From the NCBI GenBank assembly GCA_965220305.1, contig OZ244817.1, positions 1,612,001 to 1,676,000 of the forward strand: a DNA stretch of 64,000 bases. The letters are read 5' to 3'. The position numbers and the translations under genes were made by a program. Position 1 is the first letter of the stretch, and each line of letters begins with the position of its first letter. Of the stretch, positions 41,369 to 49,901 are shown one piece after another. Under the pieces are notes generated by a model that searched no databases, was not told the origin of the DNA, and saw only the letters and a list, made by a program, of their open reading frames with translations. This DNA is from G965220305 sp965220305 (GTDB taxonomy: Bacteria; Chloroflexota; Dehalococcoidia; Lucifugimonadales; UBA3495).

Positions 41369-41852
41369 CTAATTTGATGCAGGAATGTGCAGCTAGCCTC
41401 TTGGTTAATTATCGTTGATTTGACCGGTTTGGACACGATACGATGGACACTTCGTACTGGTTGTCGAAGGAATTAAGATTCCCAAACTCGCCCGCATTTA
41501 GAATGCGTTTGCCCTGGGCGCCTCCCCTGCCAACCAGCCCCAAGCTGCCGTGGTAATATATGATAACCCAATACAGCCCCGACAAGGAGGACGATATGGC
41601 TCCTGGAGGAATCGACTGGCCGGCCAAGACCCCCGAAGAGACCCTGGAGCCGGAGATACCCATTCAAGCAACGGCAATAAACGCCGGGCTTGGTAGCTTG
41701 ACAACCCAGTGAAGCTACTATTGCCCTGGGGTTTCCCACCGAACCACAGAGAGCGTGGCCGGGGCAAACCAACCAAGGAGGGCACAGCAGCGATGTAGGA
41801 GAGAAACAACGACAATACAGAGGAATTGAAAGCAAACGGAAGGGGAAAGACC
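41369..41852. other. Intergenic region after the HsdR remnant
   Basis: AT-richer than the surroundings; no gene I can support. It marks the edge of the restriction remnants and should carry the promoter of the exported-protein cluster. Confidence 0.5.
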
Positions 41853-42437
41853 ATGATGAAAGGATGGATTTCGCACTTGACCCGCTGGCCGGTATTGATG
41901 GCGTTGGGTTTCGTGGTCGGTGCCGCGGTGGGCCTGGGCGCCGTGGAGGCCGATATGGCCATCTACCAAGTGGAAGGCGGGACCAACAACTATCCCGGGC
42001 CTTCAGTCACCAACTATACTACCTTAGAATACACATCTCAGTACCAAGGGGATTACCCCAGTCATCGTTACCGGCAGAGGTGGAGTTTGCGGGCCAATCA
42101 AGATTACCCCGAAGCGACTGAGGCAGAGTTGAGGTATGGGGTTTACAGGCACGCTTCCGGTGGGTCAAGCGGGAAAGCCTGCTTCTGGAAGACCAAGATC
42201 TTCGACGAGCATGGCAACAACGTGGAGTTCAGCGACGAATGGGTCGGGGTCACATTGACCTCCTCAATGTACGCTTACCGGTCCCTGGATTGGGAATACG
42301 ACGAGTTTGAAGGCGGGAATAAGAACCTGAACGTGAGGCAGATAATGGTCGTACCGTACGTTGCTAACACATTGTGCTCAACCGGTATGTCCGGGACTCC
42401 CACAATGTTCCACGAGAGCGTCTGGGAAGTTTACTAG
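41853..42437 (+). CDS. Exported protein of unknown function
   Basis: 194 residues from the ATG after GGGGAAAG. Signal peptide with hydrophobic LMALGFVVGAAVGLGAVEA. The mature part is rich in Tyr, Ser and acidic residues, with two Cys far apart, and looks beta-rich (SHRYRQRWSLRAN, LRYGVYRHASGG). No family recognised. First of three exported genes on this strand. Confidence 0.6.
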   Translation: MMKGWISHLTRWPVLMALGFVVGAAVGLGAVEADMAIYQVEGGTNNYPGPSVTNYTTLEYTSQYQGDYPSHRYRQRWSLRANQDYPEATEAELRYGVYRHASGGSSGKACFWKTKIFDEHGNNVEFSDEWVGVTLTSSMYAYRSLDWEYDEFEGGNKNLNVRQIMVVPYVANTLCSTGMSGTPTMFHESVWEVY

Positions 42438-42479
42438 CCCCCGTTCACCCCACAAAACAATTCCTGACAGGAGCCCAAG

Positions 42480-43016
42480 ATGCGCAGATTCAACTTTACC
42501 AAGGCCCTCATAGCCATTTCGGCCTTCGCCGTCGGAATGGCGGGAGTCATGGGGATCGCAGCCGTTGTATTCGCCGGCGGCGTCAGCGACAATAAGCAAC
42601 TGGTCGGAACTGCCGACCGCGAAGAAGCCCAGCAGGCCGCGGGGTATGATATAGTCGCGCCTAGGAATTTCCCTGACGGCATGGTCTTGCAGTTCTACCT
42701 AGTGGATAGCACAAAGAGGAATGACAAGGCGGATTTCGTCGACCAGTATTGGTACCTCCCGGAGGACAACTCCCAGCAGTGGATTTCCGTCTCGCAGGGG
42801 CCTATCCCGGCCGGACTCGTCAACGGAAGACCCACGACGATTTCCGGGGTCGCCGGAGAGAGAGTCCTGTACGAGAGCGATCCTGACCGTCCCTACCAAG
42901 TTCTATCCCTGTACTGGCCCCACGAAGGGGGATTCCTGGGCGTCACCGGCAGCCTGGTGGGAGACCAAACCGAGGACACCCTCAGGGCCATCGCCGATTC
43001 GCTCATTTCCCCGTAG
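42480..43016 (+). CDS. Exported protein, DUF4367-like
   Basis: 178 residues; ATG after GACAGGAG. Signal or anchor segment (LIAISAFAVGMAGVMGIAAVVF). The mature part AGYDIVAPRNFPDGMVLQFYLV, YWYLPEDNSQQWISVSQGP and GERVLYE...LSLYWPHEGGFLGVTG recalls DUF4367 domains of anti-sigma/sporulation-type proteins, tentatively. Same operon as its neighbours by spacing. Confidence 0.6.
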   Translation: MRRFNFTKALIAISAFAVGMAGVMGIAAVVFAGGVSDNKQLVGTADREEAQQAAGYDIVAPRNFPDGMVLQFYLVDSTKRNDKADFVDQYWYLPEDNSQQWISVSQGPIPAGLVNGRPTTISGVAGERVLYESDPDRPYQVLSLYWPHEGGFLGVTGSLVGDQTEDTLRAIADSLISP

Positions 43017-43070
43017 GATTCCAACATCCCGGGCCGGGTTCCACAAGTTCCCGCCCCACCCCGAGGTGAG

Positions 43071-44393
43071 ATGAAGGAAATTCTACTTCTGATGGCTATC
43101 GTGGGGACGGTGTTGACGGCGGGGGGATGCAACCCCACAAAGACCGCTCATCCGGCGGCGGTTGCCACTCAGACTCCTCATTTCACTCCTACCGACGCGC
43201 CGGAGCCGCCAAGGCCGACCTCCATGCCTCCACCTACCCTGCCCGCCTTGACGACCGAGCCGCCGGATTCCGAACCAAAAGTCCCGCCCGGGCCTATCTC
43301 GCCCACTCCCTACGACGCACCCCTGCCGGCATCCCAGGGGACGGGCTTGACAGACATGATGGACAGGTTGCCGTTGGGCTTCGCCCAGCGGGGCGTCTGG
43401 TTCAGCAACTTCGAACAAGCCTTCAGGGCCGAGGGCATCCCGATGCCGTCAAGCTTCGTAGACCTCGCGGCGTTCACGCCGGAACAGGGGGAGAGGTTCA
43501 ACCTCGCGTTGCGCGGGCTGCCGTCATCCTTCTTGGTCAACGCCATGAAACAAAAACTGCAGGACTGGGAACAGACCTTCGGATTCGACCACTTTCAGGT
43601 CAGACAGGTCGCCGTGACGGGAGAACTCCTTTGGGCATCCTTCGAAACGAACCTACTGTTCGGCGAGTTCGACCCCGGCCAGGTGAGGGAACGTCTGACT
43701 GTCCTGATGTACGAGCCGCACACCCTGCTGGGAGAGACCTATTACGTCCTGCCCGGAGATGCGACCCCCGACTTCCCACCATCCATGCGCTCACTAGCCC
43801 GCTCTGAAGCCCAAGCCGTGTGGGCAATGGAGAATCGCCTGGTGGCCTCGACGGACGTCGATGTACTCAAGGAATTCCTCCGACTGGAGGCCGGCGAGGC
43901 CCTCCCCCTGTCTCACGACCCCGCCTTTGCCGATCTGGCCCAACTGATGGGAGACCCGCTGGCTGCTATCCTGATGAGCCGCGCGTCGGCGCTAACACCG
44001 GAGTCCGAGCGCGGGATGGAACCCTGGACGACACCCGATGATTGGGGCGACATCGGGGAATGGGAAGCCCTTGGCTTGGCTTACAACCGCTCATCAGAGT
44101 CCCGGGGGATTAGCATCCACCTCTGGTATCCCCCAGGCACCGACGCGGGACCCGTCGCGGCGGAACTCCGGCAGCGCTTTGAGTCCTACTCGCTGCCGGG
44201 ACCGAACCCCCTCATGATCATGCAGGATTTGTGCGACGGCGCATGGAGTACGGAAGCAGGCGGAACCCCTCAAGGGGCAGTTGCAACGTTGTCGTGCGAA
44301 CTTCCGGCCAGCATGACCGGCATGGCCGTCGGATTGGGCGACCTGCCTCTGAACCTCTTGGAGTTCGGCATCCTGGAGGTATTGTTGCAGTAA
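43071..44393 (+). CDS. Hypothetical lipoprotein
   Basis: 440 residues; ATG after CCGAGGTGAG. Lipobox Cys20 (TAGGCN), a 70-residue Pro/Thr linker, then a globular domain of unknown type (LGFAQRGVWFSNFEQAFRAEG, FLVNAMKQKLQDWEQTFGFD, YVLPGD). No known family. With the two preceding genes it makes a block of exported proteins of unknown role. Confidence 0.6.
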   Translation: MKEILLLMAIVGTVLTAGGCNPTKTAHPAAVATQTPHFTPTDAPEPPRPTSMPPPTLPALTTEPPDSEPKVPPGPISPTPYDAPLPASQGTGLTDMMDRLPLGFAQRGVWFSNFEQAFRAEGIPMPSSFVDLAAFTPEQGERFNLALRGLPSSFLVNAMKQKLQDWEQTFGFDHFQVRQVAVTGELLWASFETNLLFGEFDPGQVRERLTVLMYEPHTLLGETYYVLPGDATPDFPPSMRSLARSEAQAVWAMENRLVASTDVDVLKEFLRLEAGEALPLSHDPAFADLAQLMGDPLAAILMSRASALTPESERGMEPWTTPDDWGDIGEWEALGLAYNRSSESRGISIHLWYPPGTDAGPVAAELRQRFESYSLPGPNPLMIMQDLCDGAWSTEAGGTPQGAVATLSCELPASMTGMAVGLGDLPLNLLEFGILEVLLQ

Positions 44394-44990
44394 CTCTCCG
44401 CTGCTCACTCCTCCTAGTACTACAGCCGCACAAACACTGACTCGGTACCTTCGGCCTAGAATGCAGCTTAGTTTCGTTAAGAGCGGAGATGTTGGGCGTA
44501 GCTGGACGTTGCGATTTTCAAGACCGTACAACACCCCAGGCGACCATGTGCGACTGTAGTACTAGGGAGTGTCGCCAAAATAACTTGGTCCAAAGGACCA
44601 GTGCTCGAATCTACAACATCAACATTTAGCCCAGGGTAATCGCGTCTTATACTGCTCGTCAAAGAAGTTACGGTGCAGCCTCCCGGTCACACTACCCGTC
44701 GTATCCGCCATGTTCCACGGCACCGCCGCCCGGGTGTACAGCATTAATGTCTAACCCATCCTCTGGGGCTACAGACTGGGGAGTCGCTGTTTCGGAAGGG
44801 CACGGCCAACCCCTTCCACCCTGGTGACTTTCGCTCTTCCCCATCCCGAACAGTTCCCCGGTTGACGCCGGGGCCGTAACCCAGGATACTGGCCTTGACT
44901 CAAGGCTGGCGGAGTAATCGGGATAATGTATCGGTGTACCGGGATGTTCCGCCGGGCGGGTCCACCTACCCACTAGCTCAGGAGGCAGTA
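44394..44990. other. Intergenic region with a TA-flanked miniature element
   Basis: Apart from the element at 44417-44562 I see no gene. The last 100 bases lead to the LLM gene. Confidence 0.55.
44417..44562. mobile_element. 146-bp TA-flanked miniature element (IS630/mariner-like ends)
   Basis: Ends GTACTACAGCCGCACA and TGTGCGACTGTAGTAC are inverted repeats with one mismatch, bounded by TA on both sides, the mark of IS630/Tc1-mariner type insertion. Similarity of the arms continues a few bases outside the TA (CTCC..., ...GGAG). No transposase frame inside. Confidence 0.65.
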
Positions 44991-45857
44991 ATGCAGTTAG
45001 GCGCAATTTTCCCCCAAACGGAAATCGGAGAAGACCCGGCGGCGGTCCGCGATTTCGCCCAGGCCGCCGAATCCCTGGGGTACGAGCACCTGCTGGTCTT
45101 CGACCATGTGTTGGGGGCCGACGCCAGCAAACGGGAACGCTGGGAGCGGCCCTACAGTCATACCGACACCTTCCACGAGCCCTTCGTGCTCTTCGGCTAT
45201 CTGGCCGCCATCACCGAAAAGATTGAGATGACCACCGGCATCCTCATCCTGCCCCAACGTCAGACGGCGCTGGTAGCCAAGCAGGCCGCCGCCGTTGACG
45301 TGCTGACCGGCGGCAGGCTTCGCCTGGGCATCGGCATCGGTTGGAACGACGTTGAGTACGAGGCCCTGGGTGAGAACTTCCAGGACCGGGGCCGGCGCAG
45401 CGCCGAGCAGATTGAGCTGCTGAAGCTGTTCTGGACCCAGGAAGTGGTCAATTACGAAGGCCGCTATCACAAGGTTTCCCACGCCGGCATCAACCCCCTG
45501 CCGGTACAGAGACCCATCCCCATCTGGTTTGGCGGCGGGGCCCCCCAGGTGGTGCGACGCTTGGCCCGAATGGGCGACGGCTGGTTCCCCCAGTTCCAGC
45601 CCGACAGCGAGGGCCAAGACAAAATCGGCGAAATGCGAGAGTTGGCCCGGGCCGCCGGACGCGACCCCAGCGCCATCGGCATCGAGGGCCGGGTCAGCAT
45701 CGGCGAGGGCGATGCCGACGCGTGGAACAAGTTGGCCGCCTCCTGGGACGAGGTGGGCGCAACCCACCTTTCGGTCAACACCATGCGCGCCGGACTCAAG
45801 GGCCCGCAGCAGCACATCGACGCCATTGAGCGCTTCAAAGAGGCGGTAGCCGGATAG
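44991..45857 (+). CDS. LLM class F420-dependent oxidoreductase
   Basis: 288 residues; ATG after AGGAGG. LGAIFPQTEIG, YEHLLVFDHVLGAD, MTTGILILPQRQTALVAKQAAAVD, GRLRLGIGIGWNDVEYEALG and PIPIWFGGGAP are characteristic of the F420-binding luciferase-like subfamily (TIGR03619 type). Substrate unknown. Stands alone as a unit. Confidence 0.9.
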   Translation: MQLGAIFPQTEIGEDPAAVRDFAQAAESLGYEHLLVFDHVLGADASKRERWERPYSHTDTFHEPFVLFGYLAAITEKIEMTTGILILPQRQTALVAKQAAAVDVLTGGRLRLGIGIGWNDVEYEALGENFQDRGRRSAEQIELLKLFWTQEVVNYEGRYHKVSHAGINPLPVQRPIPIWFGGGAPQVVRRLARMGDGWFPQFQPDSEGQDKIGEMRELARAAGRDPSAIGIEGRVSIGEGDADAWNKLAASWDEVGATHLSVNTMRAGLKGPQQHIDAIERFKEAVAG

Positions 45858-45918
45858 CCACCCCCAACTCCTTCCCATTATGGGTGAGGGCCAAAGTGAG
45901 GAGCAAATACTTCTCGGG

Positions 45919-46254
45919 TTAGCCGGGCGGTATCCGAAAGATGGTTGTCCCATCGGAGTCGTGGGTATGCGAAGCTAGGGCCTCAGCCAGCCGCCGGATT
46001 TCCGCCCGTGTTGCCTCGTGTTCGGCGCGCATAGTTTCTTCCAGCCGGTCAAAGCGCTTTTCCGTCTCTACAGTGCTCTTTTCCAGCGCCTTTTCGGTAT
46101 CTGCAGCGTTCTTTTCCAGCGCCTTTTCGGTATTCTCAGCGCCCTTTTCCAGCTTACCCAGCCGGTAAAGAACGTTCCAGCCAAGGCTTATGAAAACAAC
46201 AGTAGCGGCAATCAGGGCGGCGATGATTGTTGCAGTTGGGCCGTCTAGTGCCAT
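45919..46254 (-). CDS. Small membrane-anchored coiled-coil protein
   Basis: 111 residues. One N-terminal membrane helix (TIIAALIAATVVFISLGWNVLY), then a coiled coil with three 11-residue units (ENTEKALEKNA, ADTEKALEKST, VETEKRFDRLE) and a helical tail. No family named. Similar small anchors with hendecad repeats occur widely and their roles are not known. Confidence 0.6.
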   Translation of the reverse strand: MALDGPTATIIAALIAATVVFISLGWNVLYRLGKLEKGAENTEKALEKNAADTEKALEKSTVETEKRFDRLEETMRAEHEATRAEIRRLAEALASHTHDSDGTTIFRIPPG

Positions 46255-46347
46255 TGTTAACCTCGGTGAGCTGACTCTTCCAGAGTAGTCTGTCCTTATT
46301 CTCTCTCCCCGGGAAGGTAGTTTAGCACATATTACCCAGTCGGAATC

Positions 46348-47544
46348 TTAATCCCGAAACAGGACGCCCACCCGGTCCAGGATCTGGTGGCTCACCTCGT
46401 ACTTGGTCATCAACGGCAGGTGTTGCGCCTGTAGCTCCCGGCCTATCAGAACCACCCGGTTGGTGTCCACCCCGAAGCCGCTGTCCGGCTCGGTAATGTC
46501 GTTGGCTACGATGAGGTCCAGCCCCTTGCGGACCACCTTGTCGGTGGCATTGGCTACCAGGTTCTCGCTTTCGGCGCAGAAACCCACTTTCACAAAGTCC
46601 CCCTGGGCCGTTTCCAGGATGTCGGTGGTCTTGGCCAGTTCCAGGTTCAGATCAGCGTCGGACTTCTTTATCTTCTGCTCCGCCGCCGTCAACGGTCGGT
46701 AATCGGCCACCGCCGCCGCCATAATCAGGGCGTCGGCCTGCGCGACTTCCCGCAATACCACGTCGCACATCTGCTGGGCCGTCTGCACCCGGGCCACCTG
46801 CACCAGGGGAGGGTCGGGCAGGCTGGTAGGGGCCGTCACCAACACCACGTTGGCGCCCCGGTCCCGGGCCGCCTCGGCCAGGGCGTATCCCATCTTGCCC
46901 GAAGAGTTGTTGGTAATTACCCGCACCGGGTCGATTGGTTCCTGGGTGCCTCCGGCGCTGACTACGATGGTGCGGCCCGCCAAGTCGCCATCCCGACCCA
47001 GGGCCGCCGCGATGTGGCCCAGCAACTCCGGAGTCTCCAACAGCCGACCCACGCCCATCAGGCCCGACGCCAGGCGACCCGGCGCGGGACCGGCAATCGT
47101 TACTCCCCGCTGCCGGAGCCGGGCCAGGTTCTCCTGGGTCGCCGGGTGGTCGAACATATTGGCGTCCATGGCCGGGGCCACCAGCAGGGGCGCTTCGGTG
47201 GCGACCACGGTGGTGGTCAAGGGGTCGTCGGCCAGGCCCGCAGCCAGCTTGGCGATGCAATGCACCGTGGCCGGGGCGATGACCACGATGTCGGCGCGGC
47301 GGGCCAGGGCCACGTGCTCGTTGCTGAACTCTGAGTTCAGGTCAAAGGTGTCGGTGACCACCTCCCGATGGGTTAGGCTGCGAAAGGCCAGGGGAGTGAC
47401 AAACTGGGTGGCCCCATAGCTCAGAATGGTGTCCACCAGCGCCCCGGCTTGCACCAACTTGCTGGCCAGGTCCAGCGCCTTGTAACAGGCGATGCTGCCG
47501 GTAACTCCCAGGACAATCTGTTTACCCGTCAACGCTCCGGCCAC
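46348..47544 (-). CDS. coaBC: Bifunctional phosphopantothenoylcysteine decarboxylase/phosphopantothenate-cysteine ligase
   Basis: 398 residues from a GTG eight bases after GGAGG (a TTG five codons earlier is possible). CoaC part: VLGVTGSIACYKA, SNEHVALARRADIVVIAPAT and PAMDANM with the flavin/substrate residues; CoaB part: VSAGGTQEPIDPVRVITNNSSGKMGYALAEA and AAAVADYRP. It carries out two steps of CoA synthesis. The coaX gene lies 28 bases upstream on the same strand. Confidence 0.95.
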   Translation of the reverse strand: MAGALTGKQIVLGVTGSIACYKALDLASKLVQAGALVDTILSYGATQFVTPLAFRSLTHREVVTDTFDLNSEFSNEHVALARRADIVVIAPATVHCIAKLAAGLADDPLTTTVVATEAPLLVAPAMDANMFDHPATQENLARLRQRGVTIAGPAPGRLASGLMGVGRLLETPELLGHIAAALGRDGDLAGRTIVVSAGGTQEPIDPVRVITNNSSGKMGYALAEAARDRGANVVLVTAPTSLPDPPLVQVARVQTAQQMCDVVLREVAQADALIMAAAVADYRPLTAAEQKIKKSDADLNLELAKTTDILETAQGDFVKVGFCAESENLVANATDKVVRKGLDLIVANDITEPDSGFGVDTNRVVLIGRELQAQHLPLMTKYEVSHQILDRVGVLFRD

Positions 47545-47572
47545 GGCTCCAACCTCCAAGGGGTCAACCCGG

Positions 47573-48340
47573 TCATCGCTGGTTCATCTGGTAAATGATA
47601 CGCAGGCCAATCAGGGTCAGTTCTTGATTGATTTCGTCAAACACGTCCGCTTCCCGGGCGATAACCCGCACCAGGCCGCCGGTGCCGATGACCCGGGCAT
47701 CCTGGCCCAGTTCCTTCTTGAACCGGGCTATCATGCCGGTAATCAGACCGGCGTATCCCAGCACCAGCCCCGATTGCAGGGCGGCGGTGGTGTTGCGACC
47801 AATGGCGGCGTCGGGGGCTACCAGCTCCACCCGTCGCAGTTGAGAGGTGTTGAGGAACAGGGCGTCGGCGGCCAGGTTGATGCCCGGCGCAATGGCTCCG
47901 CCCAGGTACTCGCCATCCCGGGAAACGGCGTCAAACACGGTGGCAGTGCCCAGGTCAACCACAATCAGGGGCGCTCCGTACATCTTGGTAGCGGCCACAG
48001 CGTCGGCAATGCGGTCGGCCCCCACGTCCCGGGGGCTATCGTAGAGGATGGGCATCCCGGTACGCACCCCCGCCGATACCAGCAGCGGAGTCACTCCAAA
48101 GTAATCGCGGCAAACATCCTGGAACACCACCGTCAGGGGGGGCACCACGCTGCACAGGCAGGCCGAAGCTATCTGCTCGCCCCTGAATCCCTTGAGGGCC
48201 AGCAGGTTCGTCAGGGTCACGCCGTACTCGTCGGACTGGCGGCGGATGTCGGTGGCCACGCGCAGAGTGGTGACCAAGCGCTCGTCATCGAACAGCCCCA
48301 GGGTGACGACAGTATTGCCGATGTCTATGGTCAACAACAT
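47573..48340 (-). CDS. coaX: Type III pantothenate kinase
   Basis: 255 residues; ATG at MLLTIDIGNT. P-loop-like DIGNT, the GADRIADAVAA segment and DLGTATVFDAV are the CoaX motifs. First step of CoA synthesis from pantothenate, insensitive to CoA feedback. With coaBC makes a CoA-synthesis operon. Confidence 0.94.
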   Translation of the reverse strand: MLLTIDIGNTVVTLGLFDDERLVTTLRVATDIRRQSDEYGVTLTNLLALKGFRGEQIASACLCSVVPPLTVVFQDVCRDYFGVTPLLVSAGVRTGMPILYDSPRDVGADRIADAVAATKMYGAPLIVVDLGTATVFDAVSRDGEYLGGAIAPGINLAADALFLNTSQLRRVELVAPDAAIGRNTTAALQSGLVLGYAGLITGMIARFKKELGQDARVIGTGGLVRVIAREADVFDEINQELTLIGLRIIYQMNQR

Positions 48341-48564
48341 GGTATTGAACCCTTCCAACACGGCGAATTATACGGTACCGCCCTTGGGCGGGCAATGGCA
48401 ACGGCGGGCGCGAACAACCACCCCCATCCCAACCTTCCCCCGTCGAGGGGGCAGGAGTTAGCCCTCTTGGGCGGGGGCAACTGCGAGGCAGTATAATGGC
48501 GGAGGTAACGCCGGATACCGGCACACGGTCTAGTCTTCTTTCCGGTCCGGCGGCAGGAGCGATT

Positions 48565-49653
48565 ATGCAGATAGAACGGGTGACCGTAGAAGTCTTGGAA
48601 ACCCCGGTGTCGTCCCAGTACGTGGCTGGGGGCAACGCCGTAAACTCCAACTGGCACGTATTGTCCCGGGTCTATACCGACGACGGCGTCATGGGCATCG
48701 GCTTTGCCGTGGCCCTGCGCGGCATTCTGGTAAAGGCCCTGGCCCAGACCGCCGATGAGTTGGGGCAGTTGCTGGTAGGTATGAATGTCCTGGAAGTCGA
48801 GGCGGCCCGGGCCCGGCTGGAAGGGGCCGGCGGCTGGGTTGGCCCGGCGGGTATGTTGCCCATGGCAATGTCCACCCTGGACGTGGCCCTGTGGGACGCG
48901 GCGGGCAAGACCCTGGGCCAACCCCTATATCGGTTGTTGGGAGGCCACCGGGACCGGGTGCGGGCCTACGCCAGCGACGGCCTGTGGTACAGCTTGTCCC
49001 TAGACCAACTGGCCCGGTCGGCCCAGGACCACGTGTCCCAGGGATACAACATGCTGAAGTTGCGCCTGGGCCACGAGGCCAGCCCCGCCGGGGAGGTGGC
49101 CCGGGTCCGGGCAGTGCAAGAGGCGGTGGGGCCGGAGGTGCAGATCATGGTGGACGCCACCGAGAGTTGGCGCCAGACCCAGGCCGTGGCCGCCGGACGC
49201 GCGCTCCAGGAGGCTGGCATAATCTGGCTGGAAGACCCGGTGTCCCACCAGAACTTGGATGGCCTGGCCCACCTGTCCCGGTCGTTGGACGTGCCCATCG
49301 CTTGCGGTGAGCGCCTGTATGGGCTGGACGGTTTCCAGAAGACCTTTGAAGCCCATTCTGTCGACATCGCCATCATCGACCTGGCCCGGGTGGGCGGTAT
49401 TACCCCCTGGATGAAGGTGGCAGCCCTGGCCGAAGCCCGGGGCATCCCGGTGGCCGGCCACGTCATACCGGAAGTCCATGTCCACCTGCTGTCGGCAGCC
49501 CCCAACGGCCACCTGGTGGAGTTCATGCCCCGGTTCGAGCCCATCTTCAAGACCCGGCTGGAACTGGAGGACGGGCACCTGCTGGCCCCGGAGGGGCCCG
49601 GGCTGGGAGTGGAGTTGGACGAGGCAGCCTGCGAGCAGTACCGGGTGGGCTAG
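48565..49653 (+). CDS. Mandelate racemase/muconate lactonizing enzyme family protein
   Basis: 362 residues; ATG after GCAGGAGCG. Enolase-superfamily barrel with YNMLKLRLG (general base Lys region), metal ligands in VDATESW, WLEDPVS and ACGERLYG, and the DLARVGGITPW strand. Acts as acid-sugar dehydratase, racemase or cycloisomerase; specificity open. Divergent from coaX. Confidence 0.9.
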   Translation: MQIERVTVEVLETPVSSQYVAGGNAVNSNWHVLSRVYTDDGVMGIGFAVALRGILVKALAQTADELGQLLVGMNVLEVEAARARLEGAGGWVGPAGMLPMAMSTLDVALWDAAGKTLGQPLYRLLGGHRDRVRAYASDGLWYSLSLDQLARSAQDHVSQGYNMLKLRLGHEASPAGEVARVRAVQEAVGPEVQIMVDATESWRQTQAVAAGRALQEAGIIWLEDPVSHQNLDGLAHLSRSLDVPIACGERLYGLDGFQKTFEAHSVDIAIIDLARVGGITPWMKVAALAEARGIPVAGHVIPEVHVHLLSAAPNGHLVEFMPRFEPIFKTRLELEDGHLLAPEGPGLGVELDEAACEQYRVG

Positions 49654-49901
49654 CGCCTGCCCCCGCCCTCCGTCATTCCGGCACAGAGCCAGCCCCGTTG
49701 CAGAACGGATCCAGAATCTAGGGGCATGGTTCAGCAAGCCAAAGAAGCCGGTTTTCGGCCTATTCACCTACCCAGTATCCGGGAATACGGCCTAATTGGG
49801 CTGACCGGGCGTTTTGGATTAACACCAGAGCGTCACCTTATGCTAAAATCATCCTACGATAGCTGTGCCCAGCCCAACTACATCACCTTGGAGAAACCAT
49901 C

